From NCBI GenBank assembly GCA_035388585.1, contig DAOOQE010000029.1, forward strand, positions 1-13,971: a DNA stretch of 13,971 nt, read 5' to 3'. The notes beneath the pieces are model-generated. The model saw only the letters and a list, made by a program, of their open reading frames with translations, ran no database searches and was not told the origin of the DNA. This document shows positions 1 to 5,437 of this stretch, piece after piece. Numbering within the stretch: position 1 is the stretch's first letter; each line of letters starts with the position of its first letter. Position numbers and translations under genes: made by a program. Origin of the DNA: CAG-492 sp035388585. GTDB lineage: Bacteria > Bacillota > Clostridia > TANB77 > CAG-508.

Positions 1-15
1 AATAATAAAAATTTA

Positions 16-51
16 AAAATCGCAATTTACTATTAATGTAATTGCGATTTT
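16..51. terminator. bidirectional intrinsic terminator hairpin
   Basis: AAAATCGCAAT (16-26) pairs with ATTGCGATTTT (41-51); a further TAC/GTA pairing across a one-base bulge leaves a 7-nt loop. T-rich stretches follow the stem on both strands. It lies about 97 nt beyond the stop of the minus-strand starch-binding gene and probably ends that transcript, but it could equally end a plus-strand gene lying off the left edge. Confidence 0.75.
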
Positions 52-69
52 AATTATTAAACTAACACT

Positions 70-160
70 AAAACTATTAATTTAGAACTATTATTATACT
101 GTCTCATGAACTAATTATTTATATTTAGGTAGTATAGATTAAAACTATTAATTTATAACT
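70..160. repeat. 20-nt direct repeat spanning the 3' end of the starch-binding gene
   Basis: AAAACTATTAATTTAGAACT at 70-89 recurs as AAAACTATTAATTTATAACT at 141-160, 19 of 20 bases identical, at a 71-nt offset. The right copy contains the last codons and stop of the minus-strand gene ending at 148; the left copy is untranslated. Similarity continues weakly to the right of each copy, as expected of an old tandem duplication of the gene end. Confidence 0.7.
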
Positions 161-627
161 CTTCTTTTATAGTTCCCAGAAATAATTTTTGGAACATAAG
201 AAACAAATTTATATATTTTAATTTTTGCTTTTTTTGTCCAAATGTAAGATTTTCGTAATTTATTTTTTTTAAAATCTGAATTACCAATAATTGCAAGACC
301 TGTTTCAGTTTTATTTATTAAAGGAGTATTTAATTTTTCTATATTAAAAATATAATTTTGTCCATTATTATTATCCCATAATTCATTTTTTGTCTTAAAA
401 CAAAAATTAAAAGTTTCATTTTCAGAAAGTAAAATTTCAGATTGAAAACCTAATTCTGTTTTCTCCATTTTAATTTCATTAATATTATCCCATTTTGAAC
501 CAAAACCATAATGAATATAAACATCATCAGTCTGGTTTTGAAAAAGCTCACCAGTGTATGATATTTTTATAGGTTGATTTTGAATCAGTTTGTCTGTATT
601 AAAAAAAACATTTTTTATTAATTCCAT
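148..627 (-). CDS. standalone starch/glycogen-binding module protein (CBM25/CBM53-like)
   Basis: A 159-residue protein consisting of one carbohydrate-binding module plus a basic tail. Residues about 18-96 look like the CBM25/CBM53 starch-binding fold: VYIHYGFGSKWDN (36-48) and ELWDNNNGQNYIFNI (82-96), with Trp46, Trp84 and the NNNGQNY loop that usually contact alpha-glucans. There is no signal peptide and no catalytic domain, so it is probably cytoplasmic and may associate with glycogen (inference). The tail (119-159) is rich in Lys/Arg (KKNKLRKS, TKKAKIKIYK, YKRR). The start is fixed by AGGAGA (634-639) six nt upstream and by a good promoter at 668-696. These modules normally sit inside amylases or starch synthases; no glycogen enzyme is visible nearby. 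The fold assignment is fairly firm, the function is not. Confidence 0.8.
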   Translation of the reverse strand: MELIKNVFFNTDKLIQNQPIKISYTGELFQNQTDDVYIHYGFGSKWDNINEIKMEKTELGFQSEILLSENETFNFCFKTKNELWDNNNGQNYIFNIEKLNTPLINKTETGLAIIGNSDFKKNKLRKSYIWTKKAKIKIYKFVSYVPKIISGNYKRRVIN

Positions 628-667
628 AATTAATCTCCTAATTTTTCATTTATCTTTTGTTAATAGT

Positions 668-696
668 ATTATATTATTAAAAAAACATTAATTCAA
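668..696 (-). promoter_or_regulatory. sigma-A promoter of the starch-binding gene
   Basis: Read on the minus strand: TTGAAT (691-696), a 17-nt spacer, then TATAAT (668-673). The predicted start of transcription near 661 leaves a leader of about 35 nt before the ATG at 627. Confidence 0.75.
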
Positions 697-818
697 GTTT
701 TTTCAACAATTTTTTGTATTTTGTACACATGGTAAAGTAAAAAAGTAATTGCAATTATGTGACAACAAATGCAAGTGTAAAGGAAAAATTGAAATAAAAG
801 GTAAATTACAAATTAATA

Positions 819-847
819 TTGACAATATCTTATTAATGGCTTATAAT
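819..847 (+). promoter_or_regulatory. consensus sigma-A promoter of tRNA-Lys
   Basis: TTGACA (819-824), a 17-nt spacer, TATAAT (842-847): a perfect match to consensus in sequence and spacing. Transcription would start about 10 nt before the mature tRNA 5' end at 864. A strong promoter with a very short leader is typical of tRNA genes. Confidence 0.9.
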
Positions 848-863
848 AAAAAAAGTTTAATAA

Positions 864-939
864 GTGCCATTAGCTCAGCTGGTAGAGCAGCTGACTCTTA
901 ATCAGAAGGTCCGCGGTTCGATCCCGCGATGGCGCACCA
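864..939 (+). tRNA. tRNA-Lys (anticodon CTT)
   Basis: A complete 76-nt cloverleaf with encoded CCA (937-939). The acceptor stem GTGCCAT/ATGGCGC (864-870/929-935) has one G-U pair. The D arm is GCTC/GAGC (873-876/885-888). The anticodon loop CTCTTAA (895-901) carries CTT at 897-899. The T stem CGCGG/CCGCG (912-916/924-928) closes loop TTCGATC. The outermost anticodon-stem position pairs G890 with A906, a mismatch. It decodes AAG. As its own transcription unit it has a consensus promoter and a terminator. It is the only locally GC-rich stretch of the window. Confidence 0.97.
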
Positions 940-945
940 TATTAT

Positions 946-988
946 AACAACTTACGAACTAACAAATTTTTGTAAGTTGTTTTTATTA
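946..988 (+). terminator. intrinsic terminator after tRNA-Lys
   Basis: AACAACTTAC (946-955) pairs with GTAAGTTGTT (972-981) around a 16-nt loop and runs into a T-rich tract (TTTTTATTA). It starts 7 nt after the CCA end. Confidence 0.85.
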
Positions 989-1425
989 TAAGTGAAAACA
1001 AAAATGTTCTCTTATCAAAGCAAAGAAGGGCATTTTTTATGTTTGAGTTTGAAATATTAGAGGATTTAAAACCAAATACTGAAATATTATAAATTATTGA
1101 AAATTATACATTTACCATTAAAAACGGAAAATAAAATATTTATTAAAAAATAATTTTCAGTTTATTTAAACAACTGAATAAATAATTACATATCCAATTT
1201 TTCTTACAATACTAGAATACAAAGTAAACGAAATAAGTAACAAAAATTTAAAAATAAAAAAATACAAACAAAAGTATAATTTAAAAGAAACTAAGCAAAT
1301 TCTTATAAAATTATTATATTTGTTAATTTTAATATTATCATCCATTCGGGTTATTATAGATATTATTGTATTATTATTTTTTTGTATACATATCTCTAAT
1401 ACAGCCAGAAATGCAAACAAAAATA
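989..1425. other. AT-rich intergenic stretch with no convincing gene
   Basis: Between the tRNA terminator and the promoter at 1426 no coding region is supported. It holds a terminator-like hairpin (1000-1037), a 17-codon ATG-to-TAA frame at 1039-1092 whose frame continues as coding-like sequence past the stop to 1134, and a 7-bp inverted repeat TTCAGTT/AACTGAA (1156-1162/1172-1178). A minus-strand open frame at 1166-1432 has no ribosome binding site and translates into a low-complexity I/F/L/N-rich string. The stretch may be eroded gene sequence. Confidence 0.6.
1000..1037 (+). terminator. possible second terminator-like hairpin
   Basis: AAAAATGTTCT (1000-1010) pairs with AGGGCATTTTT (1027-1037), 11 bp including two G-U pairs, with a 16-nt loop and a run of six T (1033-1038). 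It could be a backup terminator for the tRNA transcript or the remnant of a lost gene's 3' end. Confidence 0.4.
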
Positions 1426-1454
1426 TTGACAAAATAATCCAATCATGATATTAT
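1426..1454 (+). promoter_or_regulatory. promoter of the kinase-glycosyltransferase-transglutaminase-like operon
   Basis: TTGACA (1426-1431), a 17-nt spacer, TATTAT (1449-1454), with TG at 1446-1447 making an extended -10 (TGnTATTAT). Transcription is predicted to start near 1461, giving a leader of about 100 nt before the first gene. Confidence 0.8.
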
Positions 1455-1474
1455 GTAACCAAAATTTTTATAAC

Positions 1475-1496
1475 TAGAATAAATAATTTTATTCTA
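1475..1496 (+). promoter_or_regulatory. perfect hairpin in the operon leader
   Basis: TAGAATAAA (1475-1483) and TTTATTCTA (1488-1496) form a 9-bp perfect stem with a 4-nt loop, starting about 14 nt into the predicted transcript. TAACTAGAA occurs at its left edge (1471-1479) and again at 1523-1531. No T run follows, so it is not an obvious attenuator; it may protect the 5' end of the mRNA or be a protein-binding site. No riboswitch or T-box family is recognised. Confidence 0.4.
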
Positions 1497-1560
1497 AATT
1501 GTTTTATGAAGAAGTGATACATGTAACTAGAACTCGTAATTATTTTAGGAGGAATGAAAA

Positions 1561-2109
1561 ATGAAAAAAATAATATTTTTAGAAGGTCTACCAGGAGTAG
1601 GAAAGACAACTATAGTGAATGCTGTAAAAAAGTTAAACATCAAAAATCTATATGTTGTAGATGAAATTATCAACAAAGTTGAAGGAAAGACACCTATAAA
1701 TCAATTAAGCTATTTTCAAAATGACGAAATGAAATTAAATCAACATACGGAAGGATTAATTGTTATTGACAGAGGACCGATAAGTACACTATCTTATAAT
1801 ATTACTAGATGTATTATAGACCGGTCGTTTAGTGCAGATGATGCAAAAAAATGGTTCTGTCAATTTACCGATATATTAAAAGAAAAAACTAATAAGGTAA
1901 TATATTTAACAACAAATGATCAAGAATATTATTTTCCAGTTAACAACAAAAAAGATCCATATGGTTCTTTGGAAAATCAAAGGCTATTAGAAAAGACAAG
2001 TATAGAAATTTGTGAAAAATATGTAAAGAACTTAAAAATTCAAGAATATCATAAACAAAATATGGAGGAAATAATAAGTGAAATTGTTAATAAACATTTG
2101 TGCTCATGA
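1561..2109 (+). CDS. P-loop kinase, deoxynucleoside/thymidylate kinase-like
   Basis: A 182-residue P-loop phosphotransferase. The Walker A motif GLPGVGKTT spans residues 9-17. DE at 34-35 sits where dNK/NMP kinases carry the catalytic carboxylate. VIDRGP (68-73) matches the DR(S/Y/G) motif of the deoxynucleoside kinase and AAA_28-like families. It should transfer the ATP gamma-phosphate to a small molecule, perhaps a nucleoside, nucleotide or sugar; the substrate cannot be read from the sequence. The start is fixed by AGGAGG (1547-1552), 8 nt upstream. The last 32 nt overlap the next gene and contain its ribosome binding site, so the two are translationally coupled. The stop is TGA. Its neighbours, a glycosyltransferase and a transglutaminase-like protein, suggest it activates or modifies a precursor in a small pathway rather than serving bulk dNTP supply (inference). 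Confidence 0.8.
   Translation: MKKIIFLEGLPGVGKTTIVNAVKKLNIKNLYVVDEIINKVEGKTPINQLSYFQNDEMKLNQHTEGLIVIDRGPISTLSYNITRCIIDRSFSADDAKKWFCQFTDILKEKTNKVIYLTTNDQEYYFPVNNKKDPYGSLENQRLLEKTSIEICEKYVKNLKIQEYHKQNMEEIISEIVNKHLCS
2064..2080 (+). promoter_or_regulatory. Shine-Dalgarno fixing a GTG start inside the kinase gene
   Basis: GGAGG (2064-2068) lies 9 nt before GTG (2078-2080). The next in-frame ATG is codon 69, well past the N-terminal glycine-rich motif GVGTIV (19-24), so the GTG start is required for an intact Rossmann domain. Confidence 0.8.
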
Positions 2110-3361
2110 TGGAATAATTAGTCATTATACTGGGGTTGGAACTATTGTTAAAAGATATATAAAAGCTTTTTCAAATATAATAAAATATCAAAATATAGAT
2201 TATAAAATAAATTTATATACACCACAATATGATAAGGATAGTTTTGGATATTCTGAATATACAAAGAATTATCATAATAATATGGAGAAAAATAATATAT
2301 ATCAAATTAATAATGGTTCAAATGGAAAGGTTAACTACGGTACACCTGATAACTGGAAAGTATTATCTAAAAATACATCAAAATCAATAAATAAAATAGA
2401 TGTATCAAATTATGATTTAGTTTTAACAATTGCTAATGATACACCATATGCTGGATTATTGGAAATGATAGATAATAACGAAAAACATTTTAAAATATGG
2501 ATTCCTCATTCTACTGGAAAAATTCATAAAGTTGATTCTGCTATAACAGAGAGTGAAAAGATAATTTCTACAAGAATCGATTGGGAAATGAAAGCTATTA
2601 ATTATATAAATACTAATAAAAATTCTTATTTGGGTTCAACAGGAAAATATATTTTTAAACATCTTATAAAAGATTATAAACTTAATAAAGAAAAAAATAT
2701 ATTTATAATTAATGGTGAAATTTTATCAGAAGAAAATAATTACGAAGAAACAGGAGAAATGAGAAAATTGTTTTCAGAAATATGTAATTATGAAAGCATT
2801 ATTTTATCTTTTGGAAGAGCAGAAAAATATAAAAATTTGGATGCCACGATGTATCTGGGAAAACAGTTAAATGTAAAACCAGTTGTTATAGCTCAGCCAT
2901 ATTACATTGGACAGCCAATTATAAGTGAATATGAAAATATTGCGAGTATGACAAATAGCAAATTATTTGTAAATGTTCCATTTTATTTTCCACAATATAT
3001 AATTAATCATTTTGATAAACCAATGATACTACTTATACCTTCAAAGAAAGAAATAGTAGGTCTAATAATAAATGAGGTTAGAAAAATGAATAAGAATAAT
3101 GTACTAATTGTAGCGAATGACATTGGTGGAATGCATGAACAAATAAATGACAATTTTGATGGGGTTTTAGTAAATTTAGAAAATATTATGGATTCAGCAA
3201 AAAAAATCAAAAAAGTTTTTGATGATATATCTATGAATGAATTCAACAAAAATTCTCAGATTAGATTAAAAAGAGATTACGATTTTGAAAAAATATGTAA
3301 AGTATGTTTAAACTTTTTTATTATTCAAGGAGGTATACAAAATGAACAAATTACTACCTAA
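2078..3361 (+). CDS. GT4-like glycosyltransferase (GT-B fold)
   Basis: 427 residues, the size of a complete GT-B retaining glycosyltransferase. The N-terminal domain carries the glycine-rich loop TGVGTIVKRY (18-27). The C-terminal domain opens with ILSFGRAEKYKNLD (242-255), the position of the family's 'GR...KG' strand. The donor-binding region has PSKKEIVGLIINE (321-333) with Glu325 and Glu333 in exact EX7E spacing, followed by NDIGGMHEQI and DGVLVN (348-366), the usual 'GG.pE...G.lv' tail. It should transfer a sugar from a nucleotide-sugar to an acceptor; neither is identifiable. No signal peptide or membrane segment is seen, so it is cytoplasmic. It starts with GTG within the kinase gene (32-nt overlap) and overlaps the next gene by 20 nt, so it is the middle member of a tightly coupled operon. 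The sequence is divergent from well-known GT4 enzymes. Confidence 0.8.
   Translation: MKLLINICAHDGIISHYTGVGTIVKRYIKAFSNIIKYQNIDYKINLYTPQYDKDSFGYSEYTKNYHNNMEKNNIYQINNGSNGKVNYGTPDNWKVLSKNTSKSINKIDVSNYDLVLTIANDTPYAGLLEMIDNNEKHFKIWIPHSTGKIHKVDSAITESEKIISTRIDWEMKAINYINTNKNSYLGSTGKYIFKHLIKDYKLNKEKNIFIINGEILSEENNYEETGEMRKLFSEICNYESIILSFGRAEKYKNLDATMYLGKQLNVKPVVIAQPYYIGQPIISEYENIASMTNSKLFVNVPFYFPQYIINHFDKPMILLIPSKKEIVGLIINEVRKMNKNNVLIVANDIGGMHEQINDNFDGVLVNLENIMDSAKKIKKVFDDISMNEFNKNSQIRLKRDYDFEKICKVCLNFFIIQGGIQNEQITT
3327..3344 (+). promoter_or_regulatory. strong Shine-Dalgarno embedded in the glycosyltransferase 3' end
   Basis: AAGGAGGT (3327-3334) lies 7 nt before ATG 3342-3344, a near-perfect anti-16S match placed inside the upstream coding sequence. 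Translation of the third protein is therefore likely efficient and coupled to the glycosyltransferase. Confidence 0.85.
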
Positions 3362-4667
3362 TATCTATGAATTAAAGGCAATATCTGGAAATAGAGATAC
3401 ATTTGGCGAAACTACATTTACTCGGGAATTTAAGAATCTAAGTTTTAAAAATAAATTACAAGTAGCTAACGATCTAATTAGACAAACTATGCTTATGACG
3501 GAAATTCCTAATCCTGATACTGAAGTAGAAGAAATGTGCGGAGATTCTTATACAGCATCGGTTGTAGCTATAGAGTATTTAAAGGAAATGAAGCTTGGCA
3601 GAAAGCATATTTTGGTTTTAGCTAGAAAAAAGAAATATGAAAGTGATACTGTAACAACAAAACATTTTCTTGTTTTGGTTTTAGATGATAAAAATGAATG
3701 GTATCAATTTGATTGTTCACCATTTGTCGGTTATAAGTGTGGCAAAGTAGAAAAGATTAGCGTTGAAAGATTCTATAAAGAATATTATCCTGTTAATAAA
3801 TACATGAAAGATATTTTTTATAAATTAAGAACAATACTATATGATATTAATAAAACAGGTACAACCAATATTGATGTGAAGTTAACATTAGATTGTGTAG
3901 AAAAATATCAAATATTACAAGGATATACTTCTGAAATCAAATTACTTCTTGGATTTAGTAATTCAACTGTGAAAGATAAAAATTTTGAAATGGCAAAATT
4001 GAAAATTTTAAATCAAATTAGAGAATGGAAATACGAACTTAATCAATTAATACAATCTAATAATGAATATGAAAGACAAATTGAGTTATCACAATGTATT
4101 ACACAGGAATGGAAAAAATATGATTTTTCATTAGAGAGGTTTTTTATAAATGAAAATGAAATAATTCCATTATCATATTTAACGCCAAGGTATTTTTATG
4201 AAAAGAAAATAAATGCAGTTATTATTAAACCATCTGCATATTTGATTGGTGTAACTAGCACTATTAGAGAAAGTTTTCTTTTTCGTGGAAATGGGGCTAT
4301 TGCTGAATATCAGACTAACTTTGGTGCAGTTAGCAAAGATGGAATAAAGATTATGAGAATATTTCATCCAGATGGATATAAATATGAACGGTCAATGTGT
4401 GGTACTTGTGATGTATTTTTAATTAAAAGAAAGGCTAAAGAATTACAAGATATAAAACATAGACTTAGAGATTCCTTAGGAAAAAACTTAAATGGTTGTA
4501 ATGTAGTTTGGTTCGATGGTAATCTATTAAAATGGAACCCTATCATAAATAATTTAGTTCACTCGACTGATAATTCTAGTGAAACTTGTTGTCATTATGT
4601 TTCACCTTTTCTAGAACATCAATTAATGACTAGATATATGTATCCCAATCTTAAACTGATATTTTAA
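3342..4667 (+). CDS. transglutaminase-like (Cys-His-Asp) domain protein with unknown C-terminal half
   Basis: 441 residues. The N-terminal part resembles the transglutaminase/papain-like fold: MCGDSYTAS (65-73) supplies Cys66, KHFLVLVLDDKNEWYQFDCSP (107-127) supplies His108 and Asp124 with Trp120 between, matching the family's 'H.W......W...D' arrangement. Residues about 180-270 are mostly helical and charged. The C-terminal part (about 271-441) I do not recognise; it includes YLTPRYFYEKK (279-289), MCGTC (352-356), Cys386 and ETCCHY (414-419), so a metal site or disulfides are possible. No signal peptide or membrane segment. Such folds catalyse amide hydrolysis, amide formation or acyl transfer through a Cys thioester. 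As last gene of an operon with a kinase and a glycosyltransferase it may join or cleave an amide on a glycosylated or phosphorylated intermediate (inference). The active-site reading is good; the function is unknown. Confidence 0.65.
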   Translation: MNKLLPNIYELKAISGNRDTFGETTFTREFKNLSFKNKLQVANDLIRQTMLMTEIPNPDTEVEEMCGDSYTASVVAIEYLKEMKLGRKHILVLARKKKYESDTVTTKHFLVLVLDDKNEWYQFDCSPFVGYKCGKVEKISVERFYKEYYPVNKYMKDIFYKLRTILYDINKTGTTNIDVKLTLDCVEKYQILQGYTSEIKLLLGFSNSTVKDKNFEMAKLKILNQIREWKYELNQLIQSNNEYERQIELSQCITQEWKKYDFSLERFFINENEIIPLSYLTPRYFYEKKINAVIIKPSAYLIGVTSTIRESFLFRGNGAIAEYQTNFGAVSKDGIKIMRIFHPDGYKYERSMCGTCDVFLIKRKAKELQDIKHRLRDSLGKNLNGCNVVWFDGNLLKWNPIINNLVHSTDNSSETCCHYVSPFLEHQLMTRYMYPNLKLIF

Positions 4668-4690
4668 TTATAAATTTAATAAATTCATAG

Positions 4691-4722
4691 AAAACAATGT
4701 GTATTATGCACATTGTTTTTTT
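4691..4722 (+). terminator. intrinsic terminator of the three-gene operon
   Basis: AAAACAATGTG (4691-4701) pairs perfectly with CACATTGTTTT (4709-4719), 7-nt loop, followed by T to 4722 (seven T in a row from 4716). It begins 23 nt after the stop and closes the operon cleanly. Confidence 0.9.
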
Positions 4723-4737
4723 ACAAATTAAAGTCAC

Positions 4738-4766
4738 TTGCATAATTATATAAATAATGTTATTCT
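4738..4766 (+). promoter_or_regulatory. promoter of the CYTH-like gene
   Basis: TTGCAT (4738-4743), a 17-nt spacer, TATTCT (4761-4766), with TG at 4758-4759 forming an extended -10. The predicted transcript starts near 4773, just before AAGGAGA (4776-4782), so the 5' leader is very short. Confidence 0.6.
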
Positions 4767-4787
4767 ATCTTTAAAAAGGAGAATAAT

Positions 4788-5267
4788 ATGATTGAATATG
4801 AATATAGTTTTAAAGTATCAGATATAGAACCATTTATAATGTTTTGTGAAAATAAAAATTATGAAAAAGAAGAAAGTATTACTCAAACTAGGGTTTTATT
4901 TAAAAATGAAAATGGAGTTTTAGCAAGAATTACAACAAATGAGAGAAATAATCAAATAAAACAATATTTGAATTTTAAAGAAGAAAATGACTCAGAAAAG
5001 GTATTAAAAGAATCAAAAGAAACTTCTATGTTGGAAGTTAATAGTGAAAATAAAGATTTTATTAAATCTATGTTAGAAATCTTAAATTTTCATAAAAGTA
5101 AAGAACTTAAAAGGATTAGACATATTTTTAAAAAGAAAAAAATTAAATTTGAAATTGATTATTATATACAACCAGAAATGCAAGTAGTCGCTATTGAAGG
5201 TGAAAAAAATGAGGTTGATACAGTTTATAAAGAAATAGAATCATTGTATGAAAAATATAAAATATAG
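4788..5267 (+). CDS. CYTH-domain-like protein (triphosphate tunnel metalloenzyme family)
   Basis: A 159-residue protein fitting the CYTH fold, whose members bind triphosphate-containing substrates in a beta-barrel tunnel (class IV adenylate cyclase, thiamine triphosphatase, inorganic triphosphatase). The N-terminal MIEYEYSFKV supplies E3 and E5 of the ExExK signature, but residue 7 is Ser, so the signature is incomplete. Alternating charged strands follow: TRVLF (34-38), LARIT (45-49), YLNFKEE (60-66), ELKRIRHIFKK (106-116), KFEIDYY (120-126) and VVAIEGE (133-139), in the order expected of the barrel. The length is typical. The start is supported by AAGGAGA (4776-4782), 5 nt upstream. It is a single-gene unit between two terminators, convergent with the CapA-like gene. 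The substrate is not predictable, and loss of the signature lysine leaves catalytic activity uncertain. Confidence 0.65.
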   Translation: MIEYEYSFKVSDIEPFIMFCENKNYEKEESITQTRVLFKNENGVLARITTNERNNQIKQYLNFKEENDSEKVLKESKETSMLEVNSENKDFIKSMLEILNFHKSKELKRIRHIFKKKKIKFEIDYYIQPEMQVVAIEGEKNEVDTVYKEIESLYEKYKI

Positions 5268-5279
5268 TATTAAGTGTTG

Positions 5280-5309
5280 AACTATTATATAGTATATTTT
5301 ATAATAGTT
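5280..5309 (+). repeat. inverted repeat after the CYTH-like gene
   Basis: AACTATTATA (5280-5289) and TATAATAGTT (5300-5309) form a 10-bp perfect stem with a 10-nt loop. No T tract follows, so termination more likely occurs at the next hairpin (5358-5388); a second small hairpin, ACAGA/TCTGT, lies at 5321-5338. It may act as a 3'-end stabilising stem. Confidence 0.5.
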
Positions 5310-5355
5310 GTATAAAGAGAACAGAGTTCGTAATCTGTAAGTAAAACACACCAAC

Positions 5356-5390
5356 AAAAAACCACTATATATTTAATATAGCGGTTTTAT
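5356..5390. terminator. bidirectional terminator between convergent genes
   Basis: AAAACC-CTATAT (5358-5370) pairs with ATATAG-GGTTTT (5376-5388), 12 bp with one A-C mismatch and a 5-nt loop. T-rich tracts follow on both strands (TTTTATTATA on plus; six T on minus). It serves the CYTH-like gene on the plus strand and the CapA-like gene, whose stop is 48 nt away, on the minus strand. Confidence 0.8.
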
Positions 5391-5437
5391 TATAGATTTT
5401 GCTAATCTTCCATTTTTTTATAAATAATAATATTTAA

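Noticed and set aside
749..901. Plus-strand TTG-started frame with a Cys-rich start (CDNKCKCKGK)
   Set aside because: It has no Shine-Dalgarno, starts right after a stop, overlaps the tRNA promoter and ends inside the tRNA anticodon loop. Probably chance.
1166..1432. Minus-strand 88-codon open frame that looks like a membrane protein
   Set aside because: No ribosome binding site before its ATG, a low-complexity composition expected of AT-rich DNA, and its start lies within the -35 region of the plus-strand operon promoter.
2098..2125. TGA read as tryptophan, which would extend the kinase
   Set aside because: Tryptophan is encoded by TGG throughout, and read-through would add only about four residues before TAG. 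The overlapping gene with its own Shine-Dalgarno explains the layout.
3007..3249. Antisense open frames inside the large genes (also about 4179-4546, 7406-7660, 8315-8578, 9303-9506, 9651-10013)
   Set aside because: Each lies opposite a well-supported coding region, has a biased I/L/F/S composition, and lacks a convincing ribosome binding site.
864..4722. Genomic island integrated at the tRNA-Lys 3' end
   Set aside because: No integrase is present and no second copy of the tRNA 3' end (such as TTCGATCCCGCGATGG) was found to the right, so there is no att site to support it.
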